Shown: positions 1 through 7,430, counted from the first letter of the stretch. The stretch is 13,948 nt of DNA from an uncultured Christensenellaceae bacterium (GCA_910589015.1 CAJUSA010000025.1:1-13948); one strand, 5' to 3'. Translations and numbers: made by a program. Notes: generated from the sequence alone by a model not told the origin.

Positions 1-1006
1 GCGGCGCAAGCGACGCGCCGATTTGCAAGCCGACGTTTTTAATCGACTCCTTCAGTAAAAAATAGGTGTCGTCAAGCGTTGCAAGCGCGGCGACCTGTTC
101 GTTTGATAAATAGCCGATTTGTTCAAACTCGCCCTTAAATTGATTGATTGCGTCCGACCCTGCGTTAAGATACGGCAACATTTGATTTGCGACTTTGTCG
201 CCAAAAATCTCGTTTGCGTATGCCGCTTGCAAGGTTTTGTCTTGCATATTCGATAAAGCGTCGATAATGCCGTCGAACATTGCCTCTTTGCTTTCAAAGT
301 CGGCAATATTCAAGCCGAGCGATTGCAAGGCTTGCGACGCGGTGTTCATAGTACCCGTCGACAAGTCAAGCATTGCGGCGCGGGCTTTTATCATTGCTTT
401 TTCAAAGACGCTCCATTCGACCCCGCATTGCGCCGTTATGTATTGATATTCTTGTATTTTTTCGGCGGATATACCAAGCCGCAACGCAAGGTCGTCAATC
501 GTTGCGCCCGTGCTTGCCGCCGCGACGTTCAACCCGCCGAGCGCGGCAACGCCGCCCGCCGCAAGCGTCGAGAGGGGAGTCAAGGCTTGCCCAACGCTTG
601 ATATTGCGCCGCCGACGTTCGATACTTGATTACCGAGTTGCGTAAACTTGATTGCGTTTATTTTTTCGAGTTGCTGTTGTAATTGTTGCCCTTGCAATTC
701 GGCTTTCGCAAGTTCGCTTTGCAATTTTCGGTATGCGTCGGTGTCAATGTTTCCCGACTCTTCCAAGTACGCCAAACGGCGGCGCAATGTGTCCGCATTT
801 GCCGCCGTTTGGTCGATAGCCTGTTGAGCGACCTTTTGCGCCCGCGCGAATTTGTCCGCGTCAAATTTTAATTCGAGGCTTTTTTGCAAGGCGTTTAATT
901 CGGTTTGCGACGCTTGCGCCGCTTTCCGCATTGACGACATTTCTTTGTTGAACGACGACGCGTCCGCGCCGATTTCAACCGTTAAACCGCGAATATTGTC
1001 CGCCAT
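1..1006 (-). CDS. Tail tape measure protein, N-terminal part (runs off the left edge)
   Basis: The frame opens with ATG at 1006 and stays open to base 1, giving about 335 residues of a longer protein. A GGAGG lies 8 to 12 bases upstream, inside the end of the frameshift reading frame. The product begins MADNIRGLTVEIGADASSF, a typical tape-measure opening. Residues about 35-115 form a Gln/Ala/Leu-rich coiled coil, and residues about 136-168 are rich in Ala, Gly and small hydrophobics, as in the membrane-inserting part of such proteins. Tape measures set tail length, fill the tail tube before DNA ejection and bind the chaperones encoded just upstream. Position after the frameshifted chaperone is the canonical order and supports the call more than sequence does. 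The C-terminus, including any peptidase or transglycosylase domain, lies outside the window. Confidence 0.88.
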   Translation of the reverse strand, partial: MADNIRGLTVEIGADASSFNKEMSSMRKAAQASQTELNALQKSLELKFDADKFARAQKVAQQAIDQTAANADTLRRRLAYLEESGNIDTDAYRKLQSELAKAELQGQQLQQQLEKINAIKFTQLGNQVSNVGGAISSVGQALTPLSTLAAGGVAALGGLNVAAASTGATIDDLALRLGISAEKIQEYQYITAQCGVEWSVFEKAMIKARAAMLDLSTGTMNTASQALQSLGLNIADFESKEAMFDGIIDALSNMQDKTLQAAYANEIFGDKVANQMLPYLNAGSDAINQFKGEFEQIGYLSNEQVAALATLDDTYFLLKESIKNVGLQIGASLAP

Positions 1007-1010
1007 AGGT

Positions 1011-1714
1011 TTAGCCTCCTTTTAAGAATTTGACCGCTTCCGCCGCCGATACGTCGCGCACGTTGTAATTGCTGTTTTTGTTTTGCGCTTTCCGTGCTTG
1101 CTGTATTGCGTGTTTTAAGTTCGCAATATCAATCGACATTATCAAGACGTAAAGGTCGTTAAAATGTGAATTTGTGATAATTGCGTCGGGTATTCTATGC
1201 TCGACGCATTTTTGCATAAGTGTTATGTAACGCGGCACGGGTAAAGGTTTTGCGGCTTCGGGTTGCGGGTTTAATTTCGCATATATACCCGATAGCCGCG
1301 TATATTCCTGCCCGTGCGTTACGAGTTTTTTGCGTTCGTTGTTGTCGCCTTTAATGCGATTTCAAAAACAAACTTGATTTTGTTAATGAGCCGCGTCAAG
1401 TATTCGATGTCCGACATATCAAACATTTGCAAAAACGAGTCGAAGTCGGCAATTTCGTCGCTTACGATAAAGCAATAAATCGCCTTTAAGTTCGACAAAA
1501 GGTATGCGGGGTTTTTAAGGTCTTTTCCGCTCATTCGTTCAACGTATGCAAAAAGCGTTTCGGTCTTTGCGTTTGCGGGGAAGTTCTCTTCCCAACGCCG
1601 CTCGGCAAATACCGATACGTCGATTTTGCACTTGATGTCGTGCGTTTTGCGGATAAGTTCGCCCTTCGCTTCGTCGAGTTCCGTTTCAAGTACGGGTAAA
1701 GTCGTATTTATCAT
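1011..1714 (-). CDS. Tail assembly chaperone, -1 frameshift fusion (gpGT-like)
   Basis: Ribosomes slipping -1 at 1331-1325 leave the 131-residue frame after residue 130. They continue in the frame that reads Leu-Val-Thr-His-Gly-Gln-Glu and passes without a stop to TAA at 1011, giving about 234 residues. The downstream frame has no convincing independent start: the only candidate is GTG at 1238 with no ribosome-binding site, and the open frame extends back past it to the slip site. The T part is usually the segment that recruits the tail tube protein in lambda-type systems. The two-product arrangement is well known in siphoviruses. The exact fusion here is deduced from the reading frames, not measured. 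Confidence 0.8.
1227..1322 (-). promoter_or_regulatory. RNA stem-loop downstream of the frameshift site, candidate stimulator
   Basis: In the minus-strand RNA, the 12 bases at 1322-1311 (GTAACGCACGGG) pair perfectly with 1241-1236 plus 1232-1227, leaving a 3-base bulge. Nested inside, GCGGCT at 1299-1294 pairs with 1257-1252, and CGGG at 1291-1288 pairs with 1262-1259. The outer stem is only two bases past the slip site, closer than the usual 5-9, so its lowest pairs may be open when the ribosome pauses. Base pairing is seen directly; the stimulatory role is inferred. Confidence 0.6.
1319..1714 (-). CDS. Tail assembly chaperone, short (gpG-like) product
   Basis: This 131-residue acidic helical protein begins MINTTLPVLETELDEAKGEL. 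Its ATG at 1714 follows a GGAGG six bases away. It lies between the major tail protein and the tape measure, where siphoviruses carry the chaperone pair gpG/gpGT that coats the tape measure during tail assembly. The reading frame ends Asn-Ala-Lys-Asn-Ser-stop, and the Ala-Lys-Asn codons contain the heptamer A AAA AAC, a classic -1 slippery site. The short form is the product of ribosomes that do not slip. Sequence alone would leave the family unclear. Position, size and the frameshift make the role well supported. Confidence 0.82.
   Translation of the reverse strand: MINTTLPVLETELDEAKGELIRKTHDIKCKIDVSVFAERRWEENFPANAKTETLFAYVERMSGKDLKNPAYLLSNLKAIYCFIVSDEIADFDSFLQMFDMSDIEYLTRLINKIKFVFEIALKATTTNAKNS
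1325..1331 (-). promoter_or_regulatory. -1 ribosomal frameshift slippery heptamer A AAA AAC
   Basis: In the chaperone zero frame the codons are GCA AAA AAC TCG TAA, so the heptamer fits X XXY YYZ exactly. The zero-frame stop is two codons past the slip, which is typical of these cassettes. A large RNA stem begins two bases after the heptamer. Confidence 0.85.
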
Positions 1715-1726
1715 ATCGCCCTCCGA

Positions 1727-2389
1727 TTATGCGCCCGTGCCTGTGTCCGCTTCCGCGCCCGCAAGCATTTTCGGGATAACCACCTTGTCGCCGAACGTGT
1801 CATAACCCTCCATATCGGGCGTTTTCGTCAACTGCCATACAACACGGTTGTTACCTTTTGCGTCGACGTAAACCTTGCCGTCCGACGCAAGTGCTTTGAT
1901 ACCCTTGATTTTAAGCGGCACATCGAACGACGACTCGTTGATTTCGCCGTTATTTTGGTCGTAATTTTCGGCGGGGCGGGTGGACGTAACGCCGTACAAC
2001 ATCGTTTTTGCGACCGATATTTCGTTATCGCCGTCCATTGCGCACGTTTCAAAATAAATGATGTGCGGGGTGTTTTTGGTCGGCTTAACCTGCGCAAGCC
2101 CGTCGGCGGTCATTACCTGCCGTCCGCACGCGATTTCGTACTCGTCGCAAATATTGTTTTGCGTAAGCGTTCCCGTTTTGCCCTTTTCGTTGATGTAGTG
2201 AATAATGCACTCGCCGTCGCCGTAGACTTCTTTTTCGGACGAGTCGGTTTCAAGTGCCATTTTTGTTGATGTACCCATAGGCACAAAATCGCCATACTCG
2301 CCATTGTCGGCGGGGAAGGCGTACTTTGCATTACGGATATTAAAACGTATAAGATTTTTTGCGGGCGTTGCCGCCTTGCTGTTTGTCAT
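1727..2389 (-). CDS. Major tail (tube) protein, phi13 type
   Basis: This 220-residue protein begins MTNSKAATPAKNLIRFNIRNAKYAF. It has the composition and length of the phi13-type major tail proteins of Bacillota siphophages: an early Asn-rich strand with a statement of data type, a central region ending in a Phe-Glu-Thr-Cys strand, and a Tyr-Gly-Val segment near residue 132. Hundreds of copies would stack as hexamers to form the tail tube around the tape measure. GGAGG lies about ten bases before the ATG. It sits between the gp10-like neck protein and the chaperone pair, its standard place. The family call rests on recognition of length, pattern and position, with no visible catalytic motif. 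Confidence 0.8.
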   Translation of the reverse strand: MTNSKAATPAKNLIRFNIRNAKYAFPADNGEYGDFVPMGTSTKMALETDSSEKEVYGDGECIIHYINEKGKTGTLTQNNICDEYEIACGRQVMTADGLAQVKPTKNTPHIIYFETCAMDGDNEISVAKTMLYGVTSTRPAENYDQNNGEINESSFDVPLKIKGIKALASDGKVYVDAKGNNRVVWQLTKTPDMEGYDTFGDKVVIPKMLAGAEADTGTGA

Positions 2390-2392
2390 TTT

Positions 2393-2827
2393 TTATTTGC
2401 CTCCGTTTTTAATGGTGTTTTTGATTGCTTCAAAGATTTGCGGCTCGGTTTCGTCAAAACATCGGCGTATAAAACCGTTGTGCGGGTTGTCGCTATATTC
2501 AAGCACGTTTGACAACGGTACTCCGCTTCGCGCTTCGCCTTTCGAGCCGTCTTTCGTTTTGCGGCGCACGTCGCCGCTTGCAACGCGCGTATTGCCGACG
2601 TAGCGGCGGTCTTTGTACTTTGTCTTGATTTGCCAAGACTGCGCCATTTCGCCCGTGTCGCGGGGCGTTACGGCTTCGACCGCGTCTTTGAAAACCTCCG
2701 CGCCCTTTTGTACCGCCTGTTGCCGCGCTTCAAAGTTTGCGTGTTGAAAATCGGTTAAAATTCCCGTCAACGCTTCGGGCAATTCGTCGAGCGCGATGTG
2801 TCCCGTCGATATGCCTTTATTTGCCAT
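2393..2827 (-). CDS. HK97 gp10-like neck/head-tail protein
   Basis: The 144-residue product carries the HK97 gp10 signature: a helical start, then AVEAVTPRDTGEMAQSW near residues 50-66 and a C-terminal segment with LEYSDNPHNGFIRRCFDE. Members act at the neck or tail-completion interface. I chose ATG at 2827, which overlaps the end of the upstream gene by 11 bases. A longer in-frame TTG start at 2857 adds ten residues, lies deeper inside the neighbour and gives no better ribosome-binding site. The site for the chosen start (GGGACGG) is weak, suggesting translational coupling to the preceding gene. Confidence 0.78.
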   Translation of the reverse strand: MANKGISTGHIALDELPEALTGILTDFQHANFEARQQAVQKGAEVFKDAVEAVTPRDTGEMAQSWQIKTKYKDRRYVGNTRVASGDVRRKTKDGSKGEARSGVPLSNVLEYSDNPHNGFIRRCFDETEPQIFEAIKNTIKNGGK

Positions 2828-3233
2828 AATCAACCGTCCCGATGTACACAAACTCAATGTTTACGCCGCGATACGGGTTGTTGCTGTCGGGTATATCGCT
2901 TTCGTCGTTTGCGAGCGCAAAATGCGGGTCTTGCAATACGGCGCGTTTGATAGCCTTTAAGCGTTCGTCAACGCCCGAATAGCGGGGGTCGTGTTTTTCG
3001 TACAAGTAATAGTAATTCACGTCGATATACACGCGGCGGGTCTTTGCATTGCCGTCGCCGTATGTTTTCGGGCGATTTGATACGATTTTATAAACGACGT
3101 ACTCGTCGCCGTTGACCTTGACTTGCGAATTTGCTATATTATCCGCTTCAACCCGCCGCAAGTGGTTTGATAAAACGCCGAACGGTAAAAGGGTTTCGTC
3201 GAGTATTTGTTGCATTATCGCCGTTACGTTCAT
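2817..3233 (-). CDS. Probable tail terminator / tail completion protein
   Basis: The 138-residue product has a pattern common to tail terminators. An N-terminal helix precedes a strand reading DEYVVYKIVSNRPKTYGDG, then an alternating segment VYIDVNYYYLYEKHD, and last a C-terminal strand VNIEFVYIGTVDYGK. Terminators cap the finished tail tube and dock it to the head. Its ATG overlaps the stop of the head-closure gene (TAATG) and its end overlaps the gp10-like gene, so the three are probably translated together. In many related phages the gp10-like gene comes before the terminator; here the order is reversed, which lowers certainty. A second neck subunit is the alternative. Confidence 0.58.
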   Translation of the reverse strand: MNVTAIMQQILDETLLPFGVLSNHLRRVEADNIANSQVKVNGDEYVVYKIVSNRPKTYGDGNAKTRRVYIDVNYYYLYEKHDPRYSGVDERLKAIKRAVLQDPHFALANDESDIPDSNNPYRGVNIEFVYIGTVDYGK

Positions 3234-3643
3234 TATTTGCCCTCGTACTTTTTGACTTGTAGTTCAATCATTTTGTTTTGTTCAAGGTAGTTATCCGCCG
3301 CCCCTGCAAGACAAAACGTGTGCGCGTCGTCTTTTATGCCGCGCAAGTAAATTCGCACGTCCCGCGCGATAAGTGCGTCGTAAACTGCTTTAACGAACGG
3401 CAAGCGCAAGCGGGCGGGGCGTATTACGCCGTCGGCTTGCTGTTGCGTTGCCGTTTGCCCGTATGCGTTTAACCATTCGCAATAAAAGCAATCTGTCATT
3501 ATAGGCGAGCCGTCGTCGGCTTCGCCTATTTTGACCGATATTGTTTCCCACGTTGTCGACGCACCTTTTCCCGCGATGTGTGTCGTGCGCTGTACGGCGA
3601 ATTTGACAAGCGTGCGGCGTTCTTTTACCGTTTGTTTTGCCAT
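3233..3643 (-). CDS. Head closure / head-tail adaptor protein
   Basis: This 136-residue protein begins MAKQTVKERRTLVKFAVQR. It contains CEWLNAYGQTATQQQADGV followed by RPARLRLPFV, a pattern I associate with the small beta-rich closure proteins that plug the connector after DNA packaging. I set the start at ATG 3643 because GGAG lies five bases upstream and the ATG directly follows the TAA of the connector gene. A longer in-frame start at 3676 would add 11 residues inside that gene. The place between connector and tail terminator is canonical. Identification rests on pattern, size and order. Confidence 0.65.
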   Translation of the reverse strand: MAKQTVKERRTLVKFAVQRTTHIAGKGASTTWETISVKIGEADDGSPIMTDCFYCEWLNAYGQTATQQQADGVIRPARLRLPFVKAVYDALIARDVRIYLRGIKDDAHTFCLAGAADNYLEQNKMIELQVKKYEGK

Positions 3644-3644
3644 A

Positions 3645-3902
3645 TTATCTCCGTAATTGCGCGATAAGCGCGACAACCATTCCGTCCTTCTTGATTACGT
3701 CGTCGGGCGTTCCTTTATCGAACGCGTCGGCGAAAAGTGCTTTGACCGCACGCGCACGTTGCGTCGATAAACGCTCTTGCGGCACGCCGCCGTCGAGCAT
3801 AAATTCCTCCGCCGTCTTGATGTAGCCTTGTACGGTTTGTTTTAATTGCGGGTCTGCGTCATAGTAGCCCAATTTGTATAAGATTTCGTCGACTTCTTGC
3901 AT
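3645..3902 (-). CDS. gp6-like head-tail connector / DNA packaging protein
   Basis: This small all-helical protein of 85 residues begins MQEVDEILYKLGYYDAD and ends in a VVALIAQLRR helix. Length, helical pattern and the terminal hydrophobic-Arg helix match the HK97 gp6-like connectors, which form a ring under the portal. A strong AGGAGG precedes ATG 3902. It follows the capsid gene and leads the neck cluster, the expected location. The fold is inferred. Confidence 0.72.
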   Translation of the reverse strand: MQEVDEILYKLGYYDADPQLKQTVQGYIKTAEEFMLDGGVPQERLSTQRARAVKALFADAFDKGTPDDVIKKDGMVVALIAQLRR

Positions 3903-3931
3903 TTCGACCTCCTAACGTAATACCGTTTCGT

Positions 3932-3949
3932 ATCGGCTTTTGCGCCGAC
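3932..3949 (-). other. Small hairpin after the capsid gene
   Basis: In the minus-strand RNA, GTCGGC and GCCGAT flank a six-base loop, giving a 6-pair stem with one G-U pair. No T-run follows, so it is unlikely to terminate. It could protect or separate the abundant capsid message. Confidence 0.3.
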
Positions 3950-3970
3950 CCGCAACCAAAAACCGAATTA

Positions 3971-5176
3971 TCAAGCCTTTGCCGCTTTCTGCACGGTCAT
4001 AAAGCCGTTGTACATCGCGGGCGAGCCGCCGCACATTACCGACGCTTTGAATACGGTAACGCCCTGCTTGAATTTGTACTCGGTCGATTTCAAGACTTCG
4101 ATGTCGGCGAAGTACGCCAATTCGTAGCCTTTCAATTTGCCGTAAATCAAGTAGGGGTCGCCCGCCTTGACCGCGCCGAAGGCGGCAAGTTTCGACGTGC
4201 AAACAAACGGTATGCCGTTTATCGTTCCCGAATTTCCGCGTACAACGATGTCGTATGCGCGGCGTTTGTCCGTTCCCTTGACTTTCGCAAATTCTTTGAG
4301 CGTCAATTTGTTGAGTACAAGGTAAGCGTCGCCTTCGACGTCCTCGTCGCCGCCATAATCGAAAATGATGTTGTCGAGCGTGTTTTCGTCGACGGTGGCA
4401 ACGGTTTTACGCTGTGCCGCCGTGATAATGCTCGCGGGGGCGTTTACAATGCCGACAAGTTCGTCCGTGCCGCTTCCGCCGATTATCTGTCCGATAATCT
4501 TTTTACGCAACGCACCGACGACGGCGTTGCTAACTTCCGCGTCGTACCGCGCGGCGGGCAACTTTTCGACTTCCTCGTTGACTTCGGCGTAAGCCGTGAT
4601 TTTGACCTTGTTAATCGACGCATAGTCGAACGTCGGCTCGGCGGTGGTTGCGTCCGCGCCTTCGGCGGTAATGCCGCCCTCGCCGATAGTCTTTGCAAAA
4701 GGCTTCTTGTAACTTTCCGCGCCCGTGCCTTCGAGGTGTACTTCGTTGACAAGCGTGTCAAGCGTTCCGACCTGTTCAAACGCGGGCGTGATGTCGCCGC
4801 TTGCAACCGTACCGAGAGCCGTAGACGTGGACGCGACGGCGCGATGTTCGATATACACCTTTTCGCCGTTTTTAAGTGCCTTTCCGCGCTTCTCGATTAC
4901 TTCCGCATTTGCGGCGGTACGCTTCTGCGCGTCGACCTGTGCGTCGTCGTGTACAACGACGGGAGCGGGGGCGGGTGCGCCGCCGTTTGCGGGGCGAGCC
5001 GCGCGTTTTTCCTCTTCGGCTTTTGCGTCCGCTTCGTCCCTGCGCAATTCCGTTACGGTGTAGTTGATTGCTTCAACCCTTGCGCGAATTTCCGCAAGAC
5101 GCTCGGCGGTGGTTTCGGGTTTTGCCGCTTCCTGCAAAAGGGCGGCACGCTCTTCGAGCAACTGTTTGATGTTCAT
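3971..5176 (-). CDS. Major capsid protein, HK97 fold
   Basis: The 401-residue product has the layout of HK97 gp5. Residues 1-105 are a charged Glu/Ala/Arg-rich coiled-coil delta domain with an Ala-Pro linker at about 65-75; the shell-forming part follows. Recognisable shell features include a Glu-rich arm near GEGGITAEGADATTAEP and the domain ending in VTVFKASVMCGGSPAMYNGFM. The protease encoded just upstream would remove the delta domain, perhaps near residue 111, though I cannot fix the cut site. Its ATG overlaps the protease stop (ATGA), and GGAGGAA lies 11 bases before. I cannot tell whether HK97-like covalent cross-linking occurs. Confidence 0.92.
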   Translation of the reverse strand: MNIKQLLEERAALLQEAAKPETTAERLAEIRARVEAINYTVTELRRDEADAKAEEEKRAARPANGGAPAPAPVVVHDDAQVDAQKRTAANAEVIEKRGKALKNGEKVYIEHRAVASTSTALGTVASGDITPAFEQVGTLDTLVNEVHLEGTGAESYKKPFAKTIGEGGITAEGADATTAEPTFDYASINKVKITAYAEVNEEVEKLPAARYDAEVSNAVVGALRKKIIGQIIGGSGTDELVGIVNAPASIITAAQRKTVATVDENTLDNIIFDYGGDEDVEGDAYLVLNKLTLKEFAKVKGTDKRRAYDIVVRGNSGTINGIPFVCTSKLAAFGAVKAGDPYLIYGKLKGYELAYFADIEVLKSTEYKFKQGVTVFKASVMCGGSPAMYNGFMTVQKAAKA

Positions 5177-5865
5177 AGTGTTTTTTGTTCCTCCACAAAA
5201 ATAAATTTTTCTTTCGCAAGTTGTAACGCCGCTTGCGAGTCGGCGGTTTGCCGCCTTTGTTCATTTTCCAACGCCGCCGCCTTTGCGTTATCCAACGCAA
5301 TTTTGTCGTTATCCAACGAGGCGGGGGAGCGGGCATATATCGAAGTTTGCGGGTATGCGCCATCGTTTACGGCACTAACCTCGAAAACCTTTGATATTTT
5401 GGTAATTCGGCGCGTCGGCATATCCGTATCGAGGTCGCGCCATTCATAGCCCGATACCAAAACGCCGAACGCAAAAGACATATCTTCAATGTCGCCGCGT
5501 GTAACCGCCGAGCAAAGTTCGCGGGCGGTCGCGTTGTTATCAATATCGAGCGTTGTTTTGATGTGTAAACCGTCGGGCTTGATTTCAACGTCCATAGTCG
5601 ACCGCTTCCCGCGCCTGTGGCGTGCAAGTGGTATCATTCCGTCGTCGTGGTTTACCATAAACTTGATGTCGGATATATCCGCGTCGTCGAGCGCGTGCGG
5701 GTCGATTTCCTCGTAAAACAAGTCGCCGATTGCCGTCCGTTGATTGAATACAATCGGGCAACCTTCGATTACGCCCTTTAACGGGTCGATTTGCGCGGGG
5801 TTTCCGTCGGGCGCGGCGCGTTTGATGTACTGCGGCGCGGTGTACGGTTTGATTTCGTCGGGCAT
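5173..5865 (-). CDS. Prohead maturation protease, HK97 family (S78)
   Basis: This 230-residue serine protease has the family landmarks: FMVNHDD with the likely catalytic His at residue 73, and IEDMSFAFGV with the likely nucleophile Ser at residue 130. After SKVFEVSAVNDGAYPQT the protein becomes Ala/Gln/Lys-rich and probably unstructured from about residue 185, a region that may be autocleaved or act in scaffolding. It would cleave the capsid delta domain and itself inside the procapsid. GGAGG lies eleven bases before the ATG, which overlaps the portal stop. Portal-protease-capsid order is diagnostic. Confidence 0.93.
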   Translation of the reverse strand: MPDEIKPYTAPQYIKRAAPDGNPAQIDPLKGVIEGCPIVFNQRTAIGDLFYEEIDPHALDDADISDIKFMVNHDDGMIPLARHRRGKRSTMDVEIKPDGLHIKTTLDIDNNATARELCSAVTRGDIEDMSFAFGVLVSGYEWRDLDTDMPTRRITKISKVFEVSAVNDGAYPQTSIYARSPASLDNDKIALDNAKAAALENEQRRQTADSQAALQLAKEKFIFVEEQKTL

Positions 5866-7145
5866 TATTCGTCGTCCTCCTTGCTTTGTTTCGGCGTGGC
5901 GGGCTTCTTGCCTTGCGACAACGCCGTTAATTGATAGGTATTTGCGATTGATACGTCGATGTAGTTCAACGATACGCGGGTCGGCTCGTCGTCGGGGTCA
6001 TAGCCCAACAATTCGCGCCGTTCGGGGCGGGATAGTAGCGCGTCCTCTTGCGTTGCTTTTGCGATTTCCAACCGACGCGCGAACGATAGCGATTGCACAA
6101 TTTTGTCGTAAAACTTTATCGTGCGCCCGTATGCGAGTTGCTTCGACGTAAAGAGCGTTATTTTCATAGCGTTGACAATCGTCATAAGCAACGGCTCGAC
6201 CGCCGTTTGATAAAACGCCGTAAAGTCGTCGTCGGTGTATTTACCGAGATATATCGGCACACTAACGCCGAATACCGACAAAATTTCGTCGCGCAAAAAG
6301 GTTAAAACGGTTTGCGGTATATCCTGCGTCGCAATTTGTATCGGCGTAAATTGCGACTCGTAGTCGGTCGCAACAATGCCGAGTTCGCTGTTAAATAAAT
6401 GCTTTTCAAATTCTTTGCGGGATATTTCTCGTTTGTCCGCTTCCGCAACGGTATTCATTGTCAAAACGCCGTGCAACGATAAGGACGCTTCGAGCGACTT
6501 CGGTATCGCTTCTTGTATGACGTGCAATGTTTGTAAGTTTTTGAGAATTGCCCGCCAATCGGCGCGACCGTCTGCGTCGCCGCCTAAATAAGGGTTTGCG
6601 CCGTAACCGAGCCGCAAGTGAATTAAATCGCTATACGGCAAGTCAAGCGTTACGCCGCCGCCCGTCGTGCTTTGCAATTCCGCCCGCATTTCGTCGCCCG
6701 CATAGTAGAGTTTTACGCGGGCTTTTTCCAACGGATAAAAACCGCGCGTAACGCGCTTGACATAGTCTTTGCCGTCAACCTTTATCGGCACTTCGTCATA
6801 CGCCCAATAAATAAAACAATTTCGATTGACGAGCGTTATGTACGCGATTTTATATAAAAAATCTTTAAGCCCGCACATCGGGTTGACGCGACCGAGTAAA
6901 ACGCTATTGATGTCGTCGTCCGCAACCGTTACGCGGTGCGGGTTTTGCGTTTCCGTAACCGACTTGATACTGCATTTTGATACTTCCTCGCAAACGCGAT
7001 GTATCGCCGTTTTTACGATGTCCGACGCGGTAACGTCTTTGCCGAACGACGAAAATAAAACCGTGTTTGCGTTCACAACGCGGTTGTATGCGGTCGGTCT
7101 ATCCCAACCGAGCAAATTGTGTATAGCGTTTTTAAGCGTTGACAA
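5865..7145 (-). CDS. Portal protein, HK97 family (TTG start)
   Basis: The 426-residue product forms the dodecameric portal through which DNA enters and leaves the head. Family features include AYNRVVNANTVLFSSFGKD at the N-terminus, LYKIAYITLVNRNCFIYW in the stem/wing region and SVFGVSVPIYLGKYTDDDFT, the characteristic C-proximal motif. I set the start at TTG 7145: AAGGAGG lies eight bases upstream, and the first residues STLKNAIHNLLGW fit portals. The same frame stays open 41 codons further to 7268, but that part lies across an intrinsic terminator and a repeat region and has no ribosome-binding site, so I exclude it. The rare start codon may hold expression down. Confidence 0.92.
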   Translation of the reverse strand: MSTLKNAIHNLLGWDRPTAYNRVVNANTVLFSSFGKDVTASDIVKTAIHRVCEEVSKCSIKSVTETQNPHRVTVADDDINSVLLGRVNPMCGLKDFLYKIAYITLVNRNCFIYWAYDEVPIKVDGKDYVKRVTRGFYPLEKARVKLYYAGDEMRAELQSTTGGGVTLDLPYSDLIHLRLGYGANPYLGGDADGRADWRAILKNLQTLHVIQEAIPKSLEASLSLHGVLTMNTVAEADKREISRKEFEKHLFNSELGIVATDYESQFTPIQIATQDIPQTVLTFLRDEILSVFGVSVPIYLGKYTDDDFTAFYQTAVEPLLMTIVNAMKITLFTSKQLAYGRTIKFYDKIVQSLSFARRLEIAKATQEDALLSRPERRELLGYDPDDEPTRVSLNYIDVSIANTYQLTALSQGKKPATPKQSKEDDE

Positions 7146-7172
7146 TCGGCTTGCCTCCTTGCGAAAAATAAC

Positions 7173-7224
7173 AAAAAAGTGCGCCGATATAGACGAGCAA
7201 AAATACTCGTAAATATCGGCGCAC
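7173..7224 (-). terminator. Intrinsic terminator just upstream of the portal gene
   Basis: A perfect 12-base stem, 7224-7213 against 7190-7179, is topped by a second 5-base stem (7210-7206 with 7197-7193) and a short loop. On the minus strand it is followed at once by six T at 7178-7173 and more T-rich sequence. It is one of the strongest-looking terminators in the window and stands only 28 bases before the portal start, so portal transcription must read through it or be regulated by it. Confidence 0.8.
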
Positions 7225-7375
7225 TCACGTTTTTTTAATGTGGCGATTAAAGGATAATCGCGGCGCACTCACCGCGTCGGCGGTGGATAATGCAACAATC
7301 AGACACCAACGGCGCACTCGCCCGAACGGGCGGCAATACAAGGCGATTGCGGCGCACTCACCGCGTCGGCGGTGG
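7217..7375 (-). repeat. Four tandem copies of a hairpin plus AGTGCGCCG element
   Basis: Copies lie at 7350-7375, 7310-7333, 7261-7286 and 7217-7243 (26, 24, 26 and 27 bases). Copies at 7350 and 7261 are identical. Each starts CC and ends AGTGCGCCG. In the identical pair the stem is CACCGC/GCGGTG with loop CGAC. In the 7310 copy it is CGCCC/GGGCG with loop GTTC. So the paired bases change together while the tail stays fixed. The 7217 copy has only a weak CAC/GTG stem. Spacers are 16, 23 and 17 bases. Confidence 0.85.
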
Positions 7376-7400
7376 TGGTGCGGGTATTCAGTTTGACCGC

Positions 7401-7430
7401 ATTATAACTCGTCGGGCGGGGCGAAGTCAA
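7401..7430 (-). promoter_or_regulatory. Sigma70-type promoter for the head operon leader
   Basis: On the minus strand TTGACT (7430-7425) is separated by 18 bases from a consensus TATAAT (7406-7401). It lies in the gap between the zinc-ribbon gene and the portal gene and points to the portal. Confidence 0.75.

Larger units (their letters stand above)
7173..7394 (-). ncRNA. Candidate structured leader RNA or phage small RNA
   Basis: Transcription from the promoter at 7430-7401 would start near 7394 and give about 220 nt ending at the terminator. The RNA has four tandem elements, each a hairpin followed by AGTGCGCCG. Two spacers between elements also form small hairpins: CGATTA against TAATCG, and CAAT against ATTG. 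There is no plausible open reading frame with a ribosome-binding site in it. It is either a discrete small RNA or the leader of the head operon. I do not recognise it as a described RNA class. Confidence 0.55.

Noticed and set aside
1011..1238. Separate 75-residue gene starting at GTG 1238
   Set aside because: No ribosome-binding site; the frame is open back to the slippery heptamer, so it is better read as the tail of the -1 fusion.
4736..5449. Plus-strand 237-residue frame opposite the capsid and protease genes
   Set aside because: It is antisense to two well-identified structural genes and is rich in Cys, Arg and Phe as a shadow frame would be. No ribosome-binding site was seen.
7146..7268. 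41-residue N-terminal extension of the portal protein
   Set aside because: It crosses the intrinsic terminator and two repeat copies and has no ribosome-binding site, while TTG 7145 has an ideal AAGGAGG.
7217..7375. A small CRISPR-like array
   Set aside because: Repeats are not uniform (24-27 bases with diverging stems), spacers are only 16-23 bases, no cas gene is present, and the last copy is built into a terminator.
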